A DNA stretch of 64,000 nucleotides, from the NCBI GenBank assembly GCA_019637355.1, contig JAHBVT010000001.1:2077192-2141191 (forward strand), in the 5' to 3' direction. This DNA is from Gemmatimonadaceae bacterium (GTDB lineage Bacteria > Gemmatimonadota > Gemmatimonadetes > Gemmatimonadales > Gemmatimonadaceae). Under the pieces are notes generated by a model that was not told where the DNA came from, made no database searches, and worked only from the letters and a program-made list of their open reading frames with translations. Numbering within the stretch: the stretch's first letter is position 1; each line of letters opens with the position of its first letter. Below, one piece after another: positions 1-7,980 of this stretch. A program made the translations under genes and the position numbers.

Positions 1-123
1 TGCGTTGACAATTTCGCTCACAGTCAGCCGCGACACACCCATGGCTGCTGCAAGAGACGCCTGGCTAATCCCTCGCTCAGCAAGCACCTCGCGCAGGTGC
101 GTCGACGCCGAGAACTGTTCCAA
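1..123 (-). CDS. higA: HigA-type antitoxin, N-terminal part, cut by the window edge
   Basis: The minus strand encodes 41 residues of a helix-turn-helix protein before the window ends. The segment with residues ERGISQASLAAAMGVS is the XRE/HigA DNA-binding helix pair, and HigA proteins normally continue about 50-60 residues further. I chose a TTG start at 123 because GGAGG lies five bases upstream and the HigA fold begins right after it; no ATG is available in frame. The gene follows higB after 22 bases, the usual toxin-first order of higBA loci. HigA neutralises HigB and represses the shared promoter (family knowledge). The C-terminus cannot be judged. Confidence 0.7.
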   Translation of the reverse strand, partial: MEQFSASTHLREVLAERGISQASLAAAMGVSRLTVSEIVNA

Positions 124-145
124 CCCTTCCTCCCATGCTAGCTGT

Positions 146-415
146 TCACATTCGGCACAAGCGAATCTCGCTTGCGCCGAGCTCCTCGATCCACGAGAAA
201 GTAATCCACCACTTCCCTTCGACAGACAACCTGTAGCGCCCAGCATCCATCCCTTCGACGTACAAGCTCCGAAGTGATGTCAAGTCGCGTAGTCGATATG
301 CTGCCGCCACAAGCCTGAGCTTGCGATGAGCTGGTGCCGCAACAGACCGCGGGACCGCCCTATGTGAATTCCCGGATGCTACTGTGCGCGAAATTGCGTC
401 TGCAAATCGTCCCAT
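146..415 (-). CDS. higB: HigB-type (RelE superfamily) toxin
   Basis: An 89-residue protein, the usual HigB length of about 90. The middle has the HigB pattern of a basic HRKLRLVAAA helix, then DLTSLRSL, then the strand pair GRYRLSVEGKWWITFSW. RelE-fold toxins of this kind cut mRNA on the ribosome. The ATG at 415 is preferred over the ATG at 472 because GAGGG precedes it and the family begins there. The usual PPG and LKGDR motifs are altered to SLY and MDA, so activity is uncertain. Pairing with the helix-turn-helix gene at 1-123 supports the call. The 5' end overlaps the unknown gene 360-1214. Confidence 0.72.
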   Translation of the reverse strand: MGRFADAISRTVASGNSHRAVPRSVAAPAHRKLRLVAAAYRLRDLTSLRSLYVEGMDAGRYRLSVEGKWWITFSWIEELGASEIRLCRM

Positions 416-1214
416 TGTAGGAGAACCCTCTTCGGTTGGTAGTTGAACTGTCGACCCTAGACTCGGGCACAAACTGTCCCACTACCTCTGGTGGAGGATT
501 CCCAGTCAAAAGTGAGTGCACACGCCATAGCGACTGAGCGGTCACGTGACTGACCACCCGCTGGCGGGACGAACCGCGACCGGCGAACACACGTGTGAGT
601 TGCCTTGCAATCGCGCTAGCAACCCTCGATGCGAAGCGAATCGCGACACGCTCGGTGTAGCCACCTGATTCACGCGACTCTTCGTGCGAGCGTCGCAGCT
701 CGTTCAAGACCCTTACCCACAACCGCCGAAGCTGCGCAGAGGAGAGCCTTCGACCAGCGTCCGCGAAAGCCTGCTGAGCCCACGCAGACCGTGCCTTCCG
801 GACGTCTGTGGACGCCGGCGGAATGTAGCGGCTCTCCGCCTGCCACTGAGGAACGACGCGCGTCTTCGTCGAGAACGACCAAATACTGTCGACAAACCTG
901 CTGAAATTGCTCGACTGATCCAGTTGGCGGTCGACGACTGTAGCAATCGCCTCGTCGGGCGCCAGACTAGACACCGAGGCGTAGAGGCTGCGCAGTGTCG
1001 TCGCGTACCAGCCGAAGTCAGCCAGTGCTGTTACCGGCACGCTATGAACCAACGCCGCCGCGCATGGACGTGACACATCACGGACTCCTTGCTGGGCAAC
1101 TCCTCCCCGGTAGAAGAGCTCTGCGGAGGCGAGGCCACCCCACGAGCGCCGCGAAGCGTCATCTGGGACGGTCGTGAGTCGAATCAGATTTCGTTTCTGT
1201 CGAAGTGCGCGCAT
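360..1214 (-). CDS. hypothetical protein upstream of higBA
   Basis: An open frame of 284 codons on the same strand as higBA, overlapping the start of higB by 56 bases. I recognise no domain. The product is rich in Arg, Ser and Ala, has no signal peptide or membrane segment, and contains mid-protein stretches that look protein-like (for example DRQLDQSSNFSRFVDSIWSF around residues 94-113). It lies in a segment that contains CATG, unlike the chromosomal backbone, so it is probably imported with higBA. It could be a real third gene of the locus or a chance frame; I cannot decide from sequence alone. Confidence 0.4.
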   Translation of the reverse strand: MRALRQKRNLIRLTTVPDDASRRSWGGLASAELFYRGGVAQQGVRDVSRPCAAALVHSVPVTALADFGWYATTLRSLYASVSSLAPDEAIATVVDRQLDQSSNFSRFVDSIWSFSTKTRVVPQWQAESRYIPPASTDVRKARSAWAQQAFADAGRRLSSAQLRRLWVRVLNELRRSHEESRESGGYTERVAIRFASRVASAIARQLTRVFAGRGSSRQRVVSHVTAQSLWRVHSLLTGNPPPEVVGQFVPESRVDSSTTNRRGFSYNGTICRRNFAHSSIREFT

Positions 1215-1324
1215 CGGGAAGAATCGGCGAAAGTCAGTGCAACGAGGGAAGTGTAATCCTCAGCATTACAACTGTCAACCAGTTTAACCCGGGCGACATC
1301 GAAGACGGCGGGAGGTACTCTTGA

Positions 1325-1390
1325 GAACGGCTTTCACGAGCAGGGCCCAGAGCGATCTCGCGCCCTGGGCCCTCGTAGATACAGCCGTTC
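1325..1390. other. two-tier stem-loop between nrdJ and the accessory block
   Basis: GAACGGCT (1325-1332) pairs with AGCCGTTC (1383-1390), and inside it AGGGCCCAG (1342-1350) pairs with CTGGGCCCT (1365-1373). The element starts 25 bases after the nrdJ stop. It has no T-run on either side, so it is not a standard intrinsic terminator. It may act in 3' end protection or mark the junction of the imported left block. The rest of 1215-1414 shows nothing recognisable. Confidence 0.5.
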
Positions 1391-1414
1391 AGGGTCACTC
1401 CCCTATTGCCTACC

Positions 1415-3925
1415 TCACCCGCACTCACTAAACCCGCACACGTGGCACTTCACGCAGCCCTCCGCAAACTCCAGCTGCGAGCCACAATCCGGGCAGGTCC
1501 CGATGAACGCGTCCCCGGTGTTCACGGCCTCGAACTGCATCTGCAGTCCGCCCGCCGCCGTCACCGGCTGGGCCTGCACCACCGGCGCGCCAGGCGCGCC
1601 CGGCGCCGCCAGCGTCTCGGCGGTCGTCAGGAGCTCCTGTTGCACGCCCTGCTTGGTACGCATCCAGTCCTCGAGCGCCAGGCCGATGGCGTCCGGCACG
1701 GACAGCACCTTGTTGGGGCCGAGGCCTACGGCGCGGTCGGAGGAGATGCCGCGCAACTGGCGGTGCACCTGCTGGATCGGGATGCCCGAGCGCAGGGCCA
1801 GCGAGATCATCCGGCCCATCGCCTCGGCGTCGGCCATCGCGCTGCCGCCGGCCTTGCCGAGATTGATGAACACCTCGAAGGGCTGGCCCTTGTCGTCCTC
1901 GGTGATGTGCACGAACATCGTGCCAAGCGGCGTCTCCTTGCGGATGGCCGTGGACTTGAGGACGTCGGGGCGCGAGCGCTTCTGCCGGCGCTGCAGGTTC
2001 TCGGCCTCGGCGTCGAAGAGCAGCTTCTGCAGGCGGTCGTTGGCGGACTGCAGGTCGGCGAGGCGCTCGTTGAGGTCCGCGAGTTCCTGGCGCGTGGCCT
2101 CGTCGGCCTTGGCCGATCCGTCACGCTTGGCGGCCGCGTCGGCGGTGGCGCCGGTGGAGAGCACCTGGCCGTCGCGCGAGCCGTCGCGGTACACCGTGAC
2201 GCCCTTGCACCGCATCTCGTAGGCGAGCTCGTAGATCTTGCGCACGTCCTCGCGGGTGGCGGCGTGCGAGAAGTTGGTCGTCTTGGAGATGGCCGAGTCG
2301 CAGTGCAGCTGGAAGGCCGCCTGCATCTTGATGTGCCACTCGGGCGCGATGTTGTTGGCGGTGGCGAAGACCTGCTGCCACTTCACCGGCACCTCGCCGT
2401 GGATCACCGAGCCGGTCTTGGCGATGCGCTCCATCAGCGCGTCGGAGTACCAGCCTTCCTTCTTGGCGATGGCGACGAAGTCCTCGTTCACGTCGGGCAT
2501 CATCACGCCGGCCTGGTTGCGCATAAAGGCGACGGCGAACAGCGGCTCGAGACCCGACGAGCAGCCGGCGATGATGGAGATCGTGCCGGTGGGCGCGACC
2601 GTGGTGACGTTGCAGTTGCGGAGCTTCTGCTCGGGACGGATGCGGTTGCCCTGCTCGTCGCGCGCGCAGGTGGCGTCGGGGCCCCAGATGGACTGCGCCC
2701 ATTCCGGGAATGCGCCGCGCTCCTCGGCCAGCTGCTGCGAGGCCTTCTTGGACTCGACGTCCACGAACTCCATCACCTTGCGGCCGAACTCCACGCCCTC
2801 GGGCGAGTCATAGACGATGCCGAGGCGGATGAGCGCGTCGGCGAAGCCCATCACGCCCAGACCGATACGGCGGATGCGCTTGGAGAGCGCGTCGATCTCC
2901 GGCAGCGGGTACTTGTTGGCGTCGATGACGTTGTCGAGGAAGCGCGTGGAGAGGTGGATGTCCTTGGCGAAGGACTTCCAGTCCATCTTCCCGTTCTCGA
3001 CGTAGTAGCCGACGTTGATCGATCCGAGGTTGCAGACGTCGTAGGCCAGCAGCGGCTGCTCGCCGCAGGGGTTCGTGGCCTCGTAGGCGCCGAGGTGCGG
3101 CACCGGGTTGTAGCGGTTGGCCTCGTCGATGAAGAACACGCCGGGTTCGCCGGTGCGCCAGGCGCCCTCGATCATCTTGTCCCACACTTCGCGGGCGTCG
3201 AGCTGGCCGACGACCTTCTTGGAGGACGGCTCGACGAGGTCGTAGCTCGTGCCGGCCTTCAGCGCCTCCATAAACTTCGTCGTGACGGCGACGGAGATGT
3301 TGAAGTTCGTGATCTTGGTCAGGTCTTCCTTGGCCGTGATGAACTCCATCACGTCCGGGTGGTCCACGCGCAGGATGCCCATATTGGCGCCGCGGCGCGT
3401 GCCACCCTGCTTGACGGCGTCCGTGGACGCGTCATAGAGCTGCATAAAGGAGATCGGACCGCTGGCCACGCCGGTGGTCGAGCGGACCATCGAGCCCTTG
3501 CCGCGCAGGCGCGAGAACGAGAAGCCCGTGCCGCCACCCGACTGATGGATGAGCGCCATCGAGCGCAGCGTGTCGTAGATGCCGCTCGACCCGTTGGAGA
3601 GCGCGTCGTCCACCGGCAGCACGAAGCAGGCCGAGAGCTGGCCCAGCGGCCGGCCGGCGTTCATCAGGGTCGGCGAGTTCGGCTCGAAGCGGCGCTGCGT
3701 CATCAGTTCATAGAACTGGTTCGCCACCTTCTCCACCTGCTTGTCCGTCGCCCCGTACTTGCGATCCGCCTCGGCGATCGTCGTCGCGACGCGCCAGAAC
3801 ATATCCTCAGGCGTCTCGACCGGCTTGCCGGACTTGTCCTTGACCAAGTAGCGCTTCTCGAGGACGGTGCGCGCGTTCTGCGAGAGGGTCGCCGGCGTGG
3901 CGGGCGGGTTGACGGGCAGCGGCAT
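1415..3925 (-). CDS. nrdJ: adenosylcobalamin-dependent (class II) ribonucleotide reductase
   Basis: Makes deoxyribonucleotides from ribonucleotides with coenzyme B12 as the radical source, in the cytoplasm, with or without oxygen. The 836-residue protein has the redox cysteines near residues 100 and 298 and the NPCGE motif at 285-289 whose Cys carries the thiyl radical. The C-terminus (811-836) has six cysteines in CPDC, CVKC and CGFSEC arrangements, the zinc-ribbon and shuttle tail of bacterial NrdJ. An ATG with GGAGAAG 7 bases upstream sets the start. Residues about 620-665 form a leucine-heptad segment that looks like a coiled coil, an unusual insert. A 430-base leader with a foldable element lies upstream. 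No other reductase class is visible in the window. Confidence 0.96.
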   Translation of the reverse strand: MPLPVNPPATPATLSQNARTVLEKRYLVKDKSGKPVETPEDMFWRVATTIAEADRKYGATDKQVEKVANQFYELMTQRRFEPNSPTLMNAGRPLGQLSACFVLPVDDALSNGSSGIYDTLRSMALIHQSGGGTGFSFSRLRGKGSMVRSTTGVASGPISFMQLYDASTDAVKQGGTRRGANMGILRVDHPDVMEFITAKEDLTKITNFNISVAVTTKFMEALKAGTSYDLVEPSSKKVVGQLDAREVWDKMIEGAWRTGEPGVFFIDEANRYNPVPHLGAYEATNPCGEQPLLAYDVCNLGSINVGYYVENGKMDWKSFAKDIHLSTRFLDNVIDANKYPLPEIDALSKRIRRIGLGVMGFADALIRLGIVYDSPEGVEFGRKVMEFVDVESKKASQQLAEERGAFPEWAQSIWGPDATCARDEQGNRIRPEQKLRNCNVTTVAPTGTISIIAGCSSGLEPLFAVAFMRNQAGVMMPDVNEDFVAIAKKEGWYSDALMERIAKTGSVIHGEVPVKWQQVFATANNIAPEWHIKMQAAFQLHCDSAISKTTNFSHAATREDVRKIYELAYEMRCKGVTVYRDGSRDGQVLSTGATADAAAKRDGSAKADEATRQELADLNERLADLQSANDRLQKLLFDAEAENLQRRQKRSRPDVLKSTAIRKETPLGTMFVHITEDDKGQPFEVFINLGKAGGSAMADAEAMGRMISLALRSGIPIQQVHRQLRGISSDRAVGLGPNKVLSVPDAIGLALEDWMRTKQGVQQELLTTAETLAAPGAPGAPVVQAQPVTAAGGLQMQFEAVNTGDAFIGTCPDCGSQLEFAEGCVKCHVCGFSECG

Positions 3926-3950
3926 TGCAACTTCTCCAACGAAAGGTATT

Positions 3951-4006
3951 GGGCCAAACCTGGGGCGATTCCGGCAGTGTCCCGTTCAGGGACTGTCCGG
4001 CCCAGG
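3951..4006 (-). promoter_or_regulatory. foldable nrdJ leader element with two competing pairings
   Basis: Within the 432 bases (3926-4357) between nrdJ and the carbonic anhydrase gene, the segment just before nrdJ can fold in two ways. GGGCC (3951-3955) can pair with GGCCC (3999-4003), or CCTGGG (3959-3964) with CCCAGG (4001-4006). The two right arms overlap, so only one can form. A small GTCCC/GGGAC hairpin sits inside. I could not find the B12 box of a cobalamin riboswitch or an NrdR box pair. The rest of the gap is AT-richer around 4195-4230, where a promoter could lie. Confidence 0.35.
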
Positions 4007-4357
4007 GGTCGAGGGCGTCCAAGCTACCCCGCACGAGAAACCGCGCAAGAACTTGGTAAGCCGCTCAGGAACAAGCACTTATACAGACGCCATCACGAAA
4101 TCGTCACGAGCCTCAGCTTTTCCACGCGCGTTCACTGGCGCTAATAAGACCCACTCAAGCGACAGCGACCCGACACTGATTCCCGTATCCAGACAATTCC
4201 TTAAAGCTTTATCAATCAATCACTTACGAACAAGAAGAGTTCCCGTCACTTCGGGGCCCGTTCGCGAAGGGAGCGGAACGTACCCCCGCCCTCCCCTGCG
4301 CGCTAGTCCCTTGATTTTGCTCGCTCCCACTAATCGACGGAACGAGTGCGCGGAGCG

Positions 4358-4888
4358 TCACACGCGCCCTCGATGCAGCTCCTTGAGTCCCACGTACGTC
4401 ACATAGCCTTTGGCCACGCGCGCACGCTGCGCCTCACTCAGCGGGCGGAGCACCTTGGCCGGCACGCCGACCACCAACGAGTCCGGCGGGATCTCCATTC
4501 CCTCGCTGACCACGGCGCCCGCCGCCACCAGCGAGCCCGCGCCGACGACGGCGCCGTTCAGCACGATGGCGCCAATGCCGATGAGCGCGCCGTCCTCCAC
4601 GGTGCAGCCGTGCAGCACCGCGCGATGCCCCACCGTCACGCGCGCACCGATCCGCAGCGGCAACCCGGGATCGCAGTGCAGTACGGCGCCGTCCTGCACG
4701 TTGGTCTCCGCCCCGACCACAATCGCATCGCGGTCACCGCGGAGCACGGCGCCCGGCCATACGCTCGCGTCCTCGCCCAAGGTGACGTCGCCGATGAGCG
4801 TTGCGCTGCCGTGCACCCACGCGGACGCCGGCACCAGCGGATGCTTCTCCAAGCTCGGGGCGTGGACGATCGGTCGTTCCGTCATCAA
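4358..4888 (-). CDS. gamma-carbonic anhydrase family protein (hexapeptide repeat)
   Basis: A 176-residue left-handed beta-helix protein of the YrdA/PaaY/CaiE group. Imperfect hexapeptide repeats run from about residue 20 to 150. The three zinc histidines of the family are in place at 71 (VLHCD), 88 (VGHRA) and 93 (VLHGC). Members hydrate CO2 or serve as metal-binding acyl-transferase-like proteins; the exact substrate cannot be read from sequence. The start ATG overlaps the stop of the large surface protein upstream by four bases, so the two are translationally coupled. Cytoplasmic, no signal peptide. Confidence 0.9.
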   Translation of the reverse strand: MMTERPIVHAPSLEKHPLVPASAWVHGSATLIGDVTLGEDASVWPGAVLRGDRDAIVVGAETNVQDGAVLHCDPGLPLRIGARVTVGHRAVLHGCTVEDGALIGIGAIVLNGAVVGAGSLVAAGAVVSEGMEIPPDSLVVGVPAKVLRPLSEAQRARVAKGYVTYVGLKELHRGRV

Positions 4889-7866
4889 AAGGTGTTCCCC
4901 AGCGTCAGGTAGAGCGTGGCCCCGCGGTCGACTGCCGCGATGCCCTGCAGCGCGCGCGCGAAGCCCAGGCGCACTCTATATAGAATGTCGTAACTGAGCG
5001 CCGCGTCCAGCACGAGTTCGGCACCACCGCTCGCCATCCACGCTCTCGGCGGCGCCCCAGGCCCGCACACCGGCGACCCCGCAACTTCGCCAGCGCACCA
5101 CGCGGCACCGGCATCGGCAAAGGCCAGCAGCGAGAGTTTCTGCAGGAACAGCGGCGCGAGCCCGACCCCGCGACCCACGCGCGTCAGTGGCGCACGATAC
5201 TCCCCGCTGAACGCGGCCGCGCGATTGCCGCGCTGCGTCGCCGGCACCGCGCCCCGCACGAAGAACGTGCGCGTGGGGTCGCCCACGGCGAGCCCCGGCA
5301 ACACCTCCAGCGATCCACCGCTCACGCCGCCCACGTCAAACGGCCGCCGCGTGTAGGAATCCGCCACGCCGTAGGCACCGCGCAGCGCCACGACGTGGCG
5401 CGCGAAGCCCGGCAACGGGAGCGACTTCGCCACGCTGCCCTGCACGATGCCCTCGCGCACGTCGCGCTTGCCGATGCCATCGTCGGCGCGGTAGCGCGCC
5501 GTGGCCTGCACGGCGATGCCATCCTCGACACTCACGCTCAGGCCGGGCCGCTGCATCGTGCTCACCCCGACGCTGAGCACGCCGGCCACCCGCGCCTGCG
5601 TATCGAGGAACGAGGGGTCGGCGAGCATTGATGCCAATGAGTCCGGATACGCCCGCCCGTCGCGCACGACTAGCTCGGGCCCCGCGATCACGAAGCTGCT
5701 GACCCGCGCGCGCGGCCGCATCGCGAGCATCGTGGCGCTGAGGCTGCGCTCGCGCAGGCTGATGCGACCCACCTCCGTGTCCGGGTCACCGGAGGCGGTC
5801 ACGCGCAGGTGCGAGAACTCCTGCAGTCCCGCGAACGTCAGCACAGGATTCCCCAGCCCCGCCCAAGCATACGCGAGGCTCCCCGTGCGCTCGGCGCGCG
5901 TCACGTCCTGCAGCAGCGAGGCCTGCCAGGTGTGGCGCCCGACCACATCCTGCCCGCCCGTCATCACGCCGACCAGCGAGGCGTCCTCGTCGGAACTCGC
6001 GACGCTCGGCAGCCACCACATCGGGCGCGCCGTGGGCCAGGCGCGATAGCGCGACTTGGCGGCAGCTGACGCCGCCGCCTCCGGAAGCGGCGGCAACGGC
6101 CGCGCATCCGCTGCCGGCGGCGCGTCAGGCATCGGCGGCACATCGTCCAACGGACGCGTCACCACGACCCAGCCTCGCGCACGCAGCTCAGTCGCCACGA
6201 CGCGCGTGCCATTCGCCGAGACATCGGGCGAGCGCAGCGAGGTGCCAGTGGCCCAGAGCCGCTGATAGGCGCCGCTGCGCACGTCACCGCGGTAGACCAT
6301 CGGGCGCCCTTCGTGATCGCTGGTGAACAGCAGCAGCGAGTCGCCCGGCATCCAGGCTGGTCCGGCCACGAGCACAAGGCGCTCGGAGCCGTCGCTGGCT
6401 CTCGGCGCGAAACGCATTCGCTCGCGGCCAAGGCTGTCCATCACGACGATGGCCGTGCGGCCGCCGCGTCGCCACTCGGCGGCAGCGACGAGGGAGCCGC
6501 TGCGCGAGAGCCGTGGCTCGCTCCAGGCTCGGTCGAGCGTACCGGCGGCGAGCGTCCGCAGCGCGACCGCGCCGGGCCGGGCGCCAGCCAGCGTGAACCA
6601 GACAAGCTCAGTCGACCCAGGCAGCGTGCGCACCGCGACGGCCGCGCCTGATTCCGGATGCGCGTCCACGTGTGCGAGGCGAGCATCGACAGTGAGTCGT
6701 TGCCTCCATCGGCCCGCGTCCGCGTAGAGATCGCCGCGGACGGTGTACGGATCGATGCGATCGAGCTCGGTGTGCAGACCCCTCCTGCCACGCAGGGGCA
6801 CGTGCGGGTCCACCGAATTGCGTCGGGAGAACCGGGATCGCTGCGCCTGCGGACCTGACGTCCACACGCGGTACACCCCCGGCATCTGGCGCGCATCGTT
6901 TGCGACGTAGCTGATGAGGTCGTCACGGTCGTGCACGAAGCGCGGATACGCGGCCGTGAACTCGTGGCGCGTGATCGTACGGCTGCGCGCGTCGCTGCCG
7001 TACCCGACCTCACGCACGCTGCGCCGCAGCGATTCGCGCCAGGTGCCGTACACGTCGCTGAATGACGCGCCGACGGCTTCGCGCGCGGAGGCATCCAGCC
7101 GCCAGGGATTGATCCGTCGGCTCATTCGGTCGAACAGCCGCGCCATCGCGACGTCCTCGCCGAGCGTCGGGTCGTGGCGCAGCACACCGCGCACCGTCTC
7201 GGCGCCCAGGAGGTACGCGACGTTACCGCCAGGATAGAACGGCCACGGGAGCGTCAGGGCATCGAGCGCCGGTACGATGGCGCCATCAGCGAGGGCGCGC
7301 AGCTGCGCCTCGCGCTCGGTGTTCGCGAGGCGTCCGCCGCGCGTGAAGCGCGTCTCGTAATGGATGGCGACGCCTTCGAGCAGCCAGCGCGGCGCGTAGG
7401 TGTGCGGAAAGAACGGCGCGGCGCGTCCGAACACTCGCTGGGCCAACCCCCACCAGCCGTCCGCGCGGTCGAGCTGGAAGATGTGCGCCAGCTCGTGCGT
7501 GACGAGCAGGAGGTTCCAGTCCTCGTGATTTCGCAGCAGCGGTTCGTCCACCGGCGGGCGGGCGAACACGACGATGCGGTTGCTGGGATACGGCGTCGCG
7601 AGGCCATTGGCGGCATCGATGTTGTCGGCGACGACGATGTCGATGATTCCGCGCGGCACCGGGAGTTCGGCGGCGAGCTTGGCGTACGCGGCCTCGGCGT
7701 TGGCGAGGGTGCGGCGCGCCAGCGGCTCGAGCTCCGCGGTGAAGTGCACGCGGAAGGGCGAGGACGCGATGGTCTCCCAGCGCAGGTCCGGACGGACCTG
7801 CGCCGCCACGCTGGGCGCCGAGAGCACCACGGCGAGTCCGGTGAGCCAAAGAGTGCGCAGCCGCAT
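4885..7866 (-). CDS. exported HExxH metallopeptidase-like / beta-propeller / outer-membrane barrel protein
   Basis: A 993-residue surface protein. Residues 1-22 are a signal peptide ending SVAA. Residues about 30-270 hold a peptidase-MA-like domain with HELAH at 124-128 and a third ligand candidate Glu in WLLEG near 164. Residues about 290-620 contain WD/TolB-type propeller repeats (blades with DG and SPDV-like turns). The last 350 residues look like a D15/Omp85-type barrel and end in aromatic Phe, as outer-membrane barrels do. The arrangement suggests a barrel-anchored periplasmic or surface enzyme. It heads a pair with the carbonic anhydrase gene and is divergent from the signalling cluster. 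Substrate unknown. Confidence 0.75.
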   Translation of the reverse strand: MRLRTLWLTGLAVVLSAPSVAAQVRPDLRWETIASSPFRVHFTAELEPLARRTLANAEAAYAKLAAELPVPRGIIDIVVADNIDAANGLATPYPSNRIVVFARPPVDEPLLRNHEDWNLLLVTHELAHIFQLDRADGWWGLAQRVFGRAAPFFPHTYAPRWLLEGVAIHYETRFTRGGRLANTEREAQLRALADGAIVPALDALTLPWPFYPGGNVAYLLGAETVRGVLRHDPTLGEDVAMARLFDRMSRRINPWRLDASAREAVGASFSDVYGTWRESLRRSVREVGYGSDARSRTITRHEFTAAYPRFVHDRDDLISYVANDARQMPGVYRVWTSGPQAQRSRFSRRNSVDPHVPLRGRRGLHTELDRIDPYTVRGDLYADAGRWRQRLTVDARLAHVDAHPESGAAVAVRTLPGSTELVWFTLAGARPGAVALRTLAAGTLDRAWSEPRLSRSGSLVAAAEWRRGGRTAIVVMDSLGRERMRFAPRASDGSERLVLVAGPAWMPGDSLLLFTSDHEGRPMVYRGDVRSGAYQRLWATGTSLRSPDVSANGTRVVATELRARGWVVVTRPLDDVPPMPDAPPAADARPLPPLPEAAASAAAKSRYRAWPTARPMWWLPSVASSDEDASLVGVMTGGQDVVGRHTWQASLLQDVTRAERTGSLAYAWAGLGNPVLTFAGLQEFSHLRVTASGDPDTEVGRISLRERSLSATMLAMRPRARVSSFVIAGPELVVRDGRAYPDSLASMLADPSFLDTQARVAGVLSVGVSTMQRPGLSVSVEDGIAVQATARYRADDGIGKRDVREGIVQGSVAKSLPLPGFARHVVALRGAYGVADSYTRRPFDVGGVSGGSLEVLPGLAVGDPTRTFFVRGAVPATQRGNRAAAFSGEYRAPLTRVGRGVGLAPLFLQKLSLLAFADAGAAWCAGEVAGSPVCGPGAPPRAWMASGGAELVLDAALSYDILYRVRLGFARALQGIAAVDRGATLYLTLGNTF

Positions 7867-7980
7867 CAGCAGGAGTCTACAGCGGGGGCCGTGTCCCGCG
7901 AACTGGCCCCGTCCGACCCTCGCCTCCCCCCTCCCGAGCGCCTATATTCGCCCGAACCTCGCTTCCTCTGCCCCACGCCC

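Noticed and set aside
1406-4144. 912-codon plus-strand open frame opposite nrdJ
   Set aside because: It is antisense to an unmistakable NrdJ, consists of Arg/Leu/His/Val-rich sequence typical for shadow frames in high-G+C DNA and has no domain.
3926-4357. Cobalamin riboswitch ahead of nrdJ
   Set aside because: I looked for the B12 box and the GCCACTG core on the minus strand and found neither, only the short foldable element reported separately.
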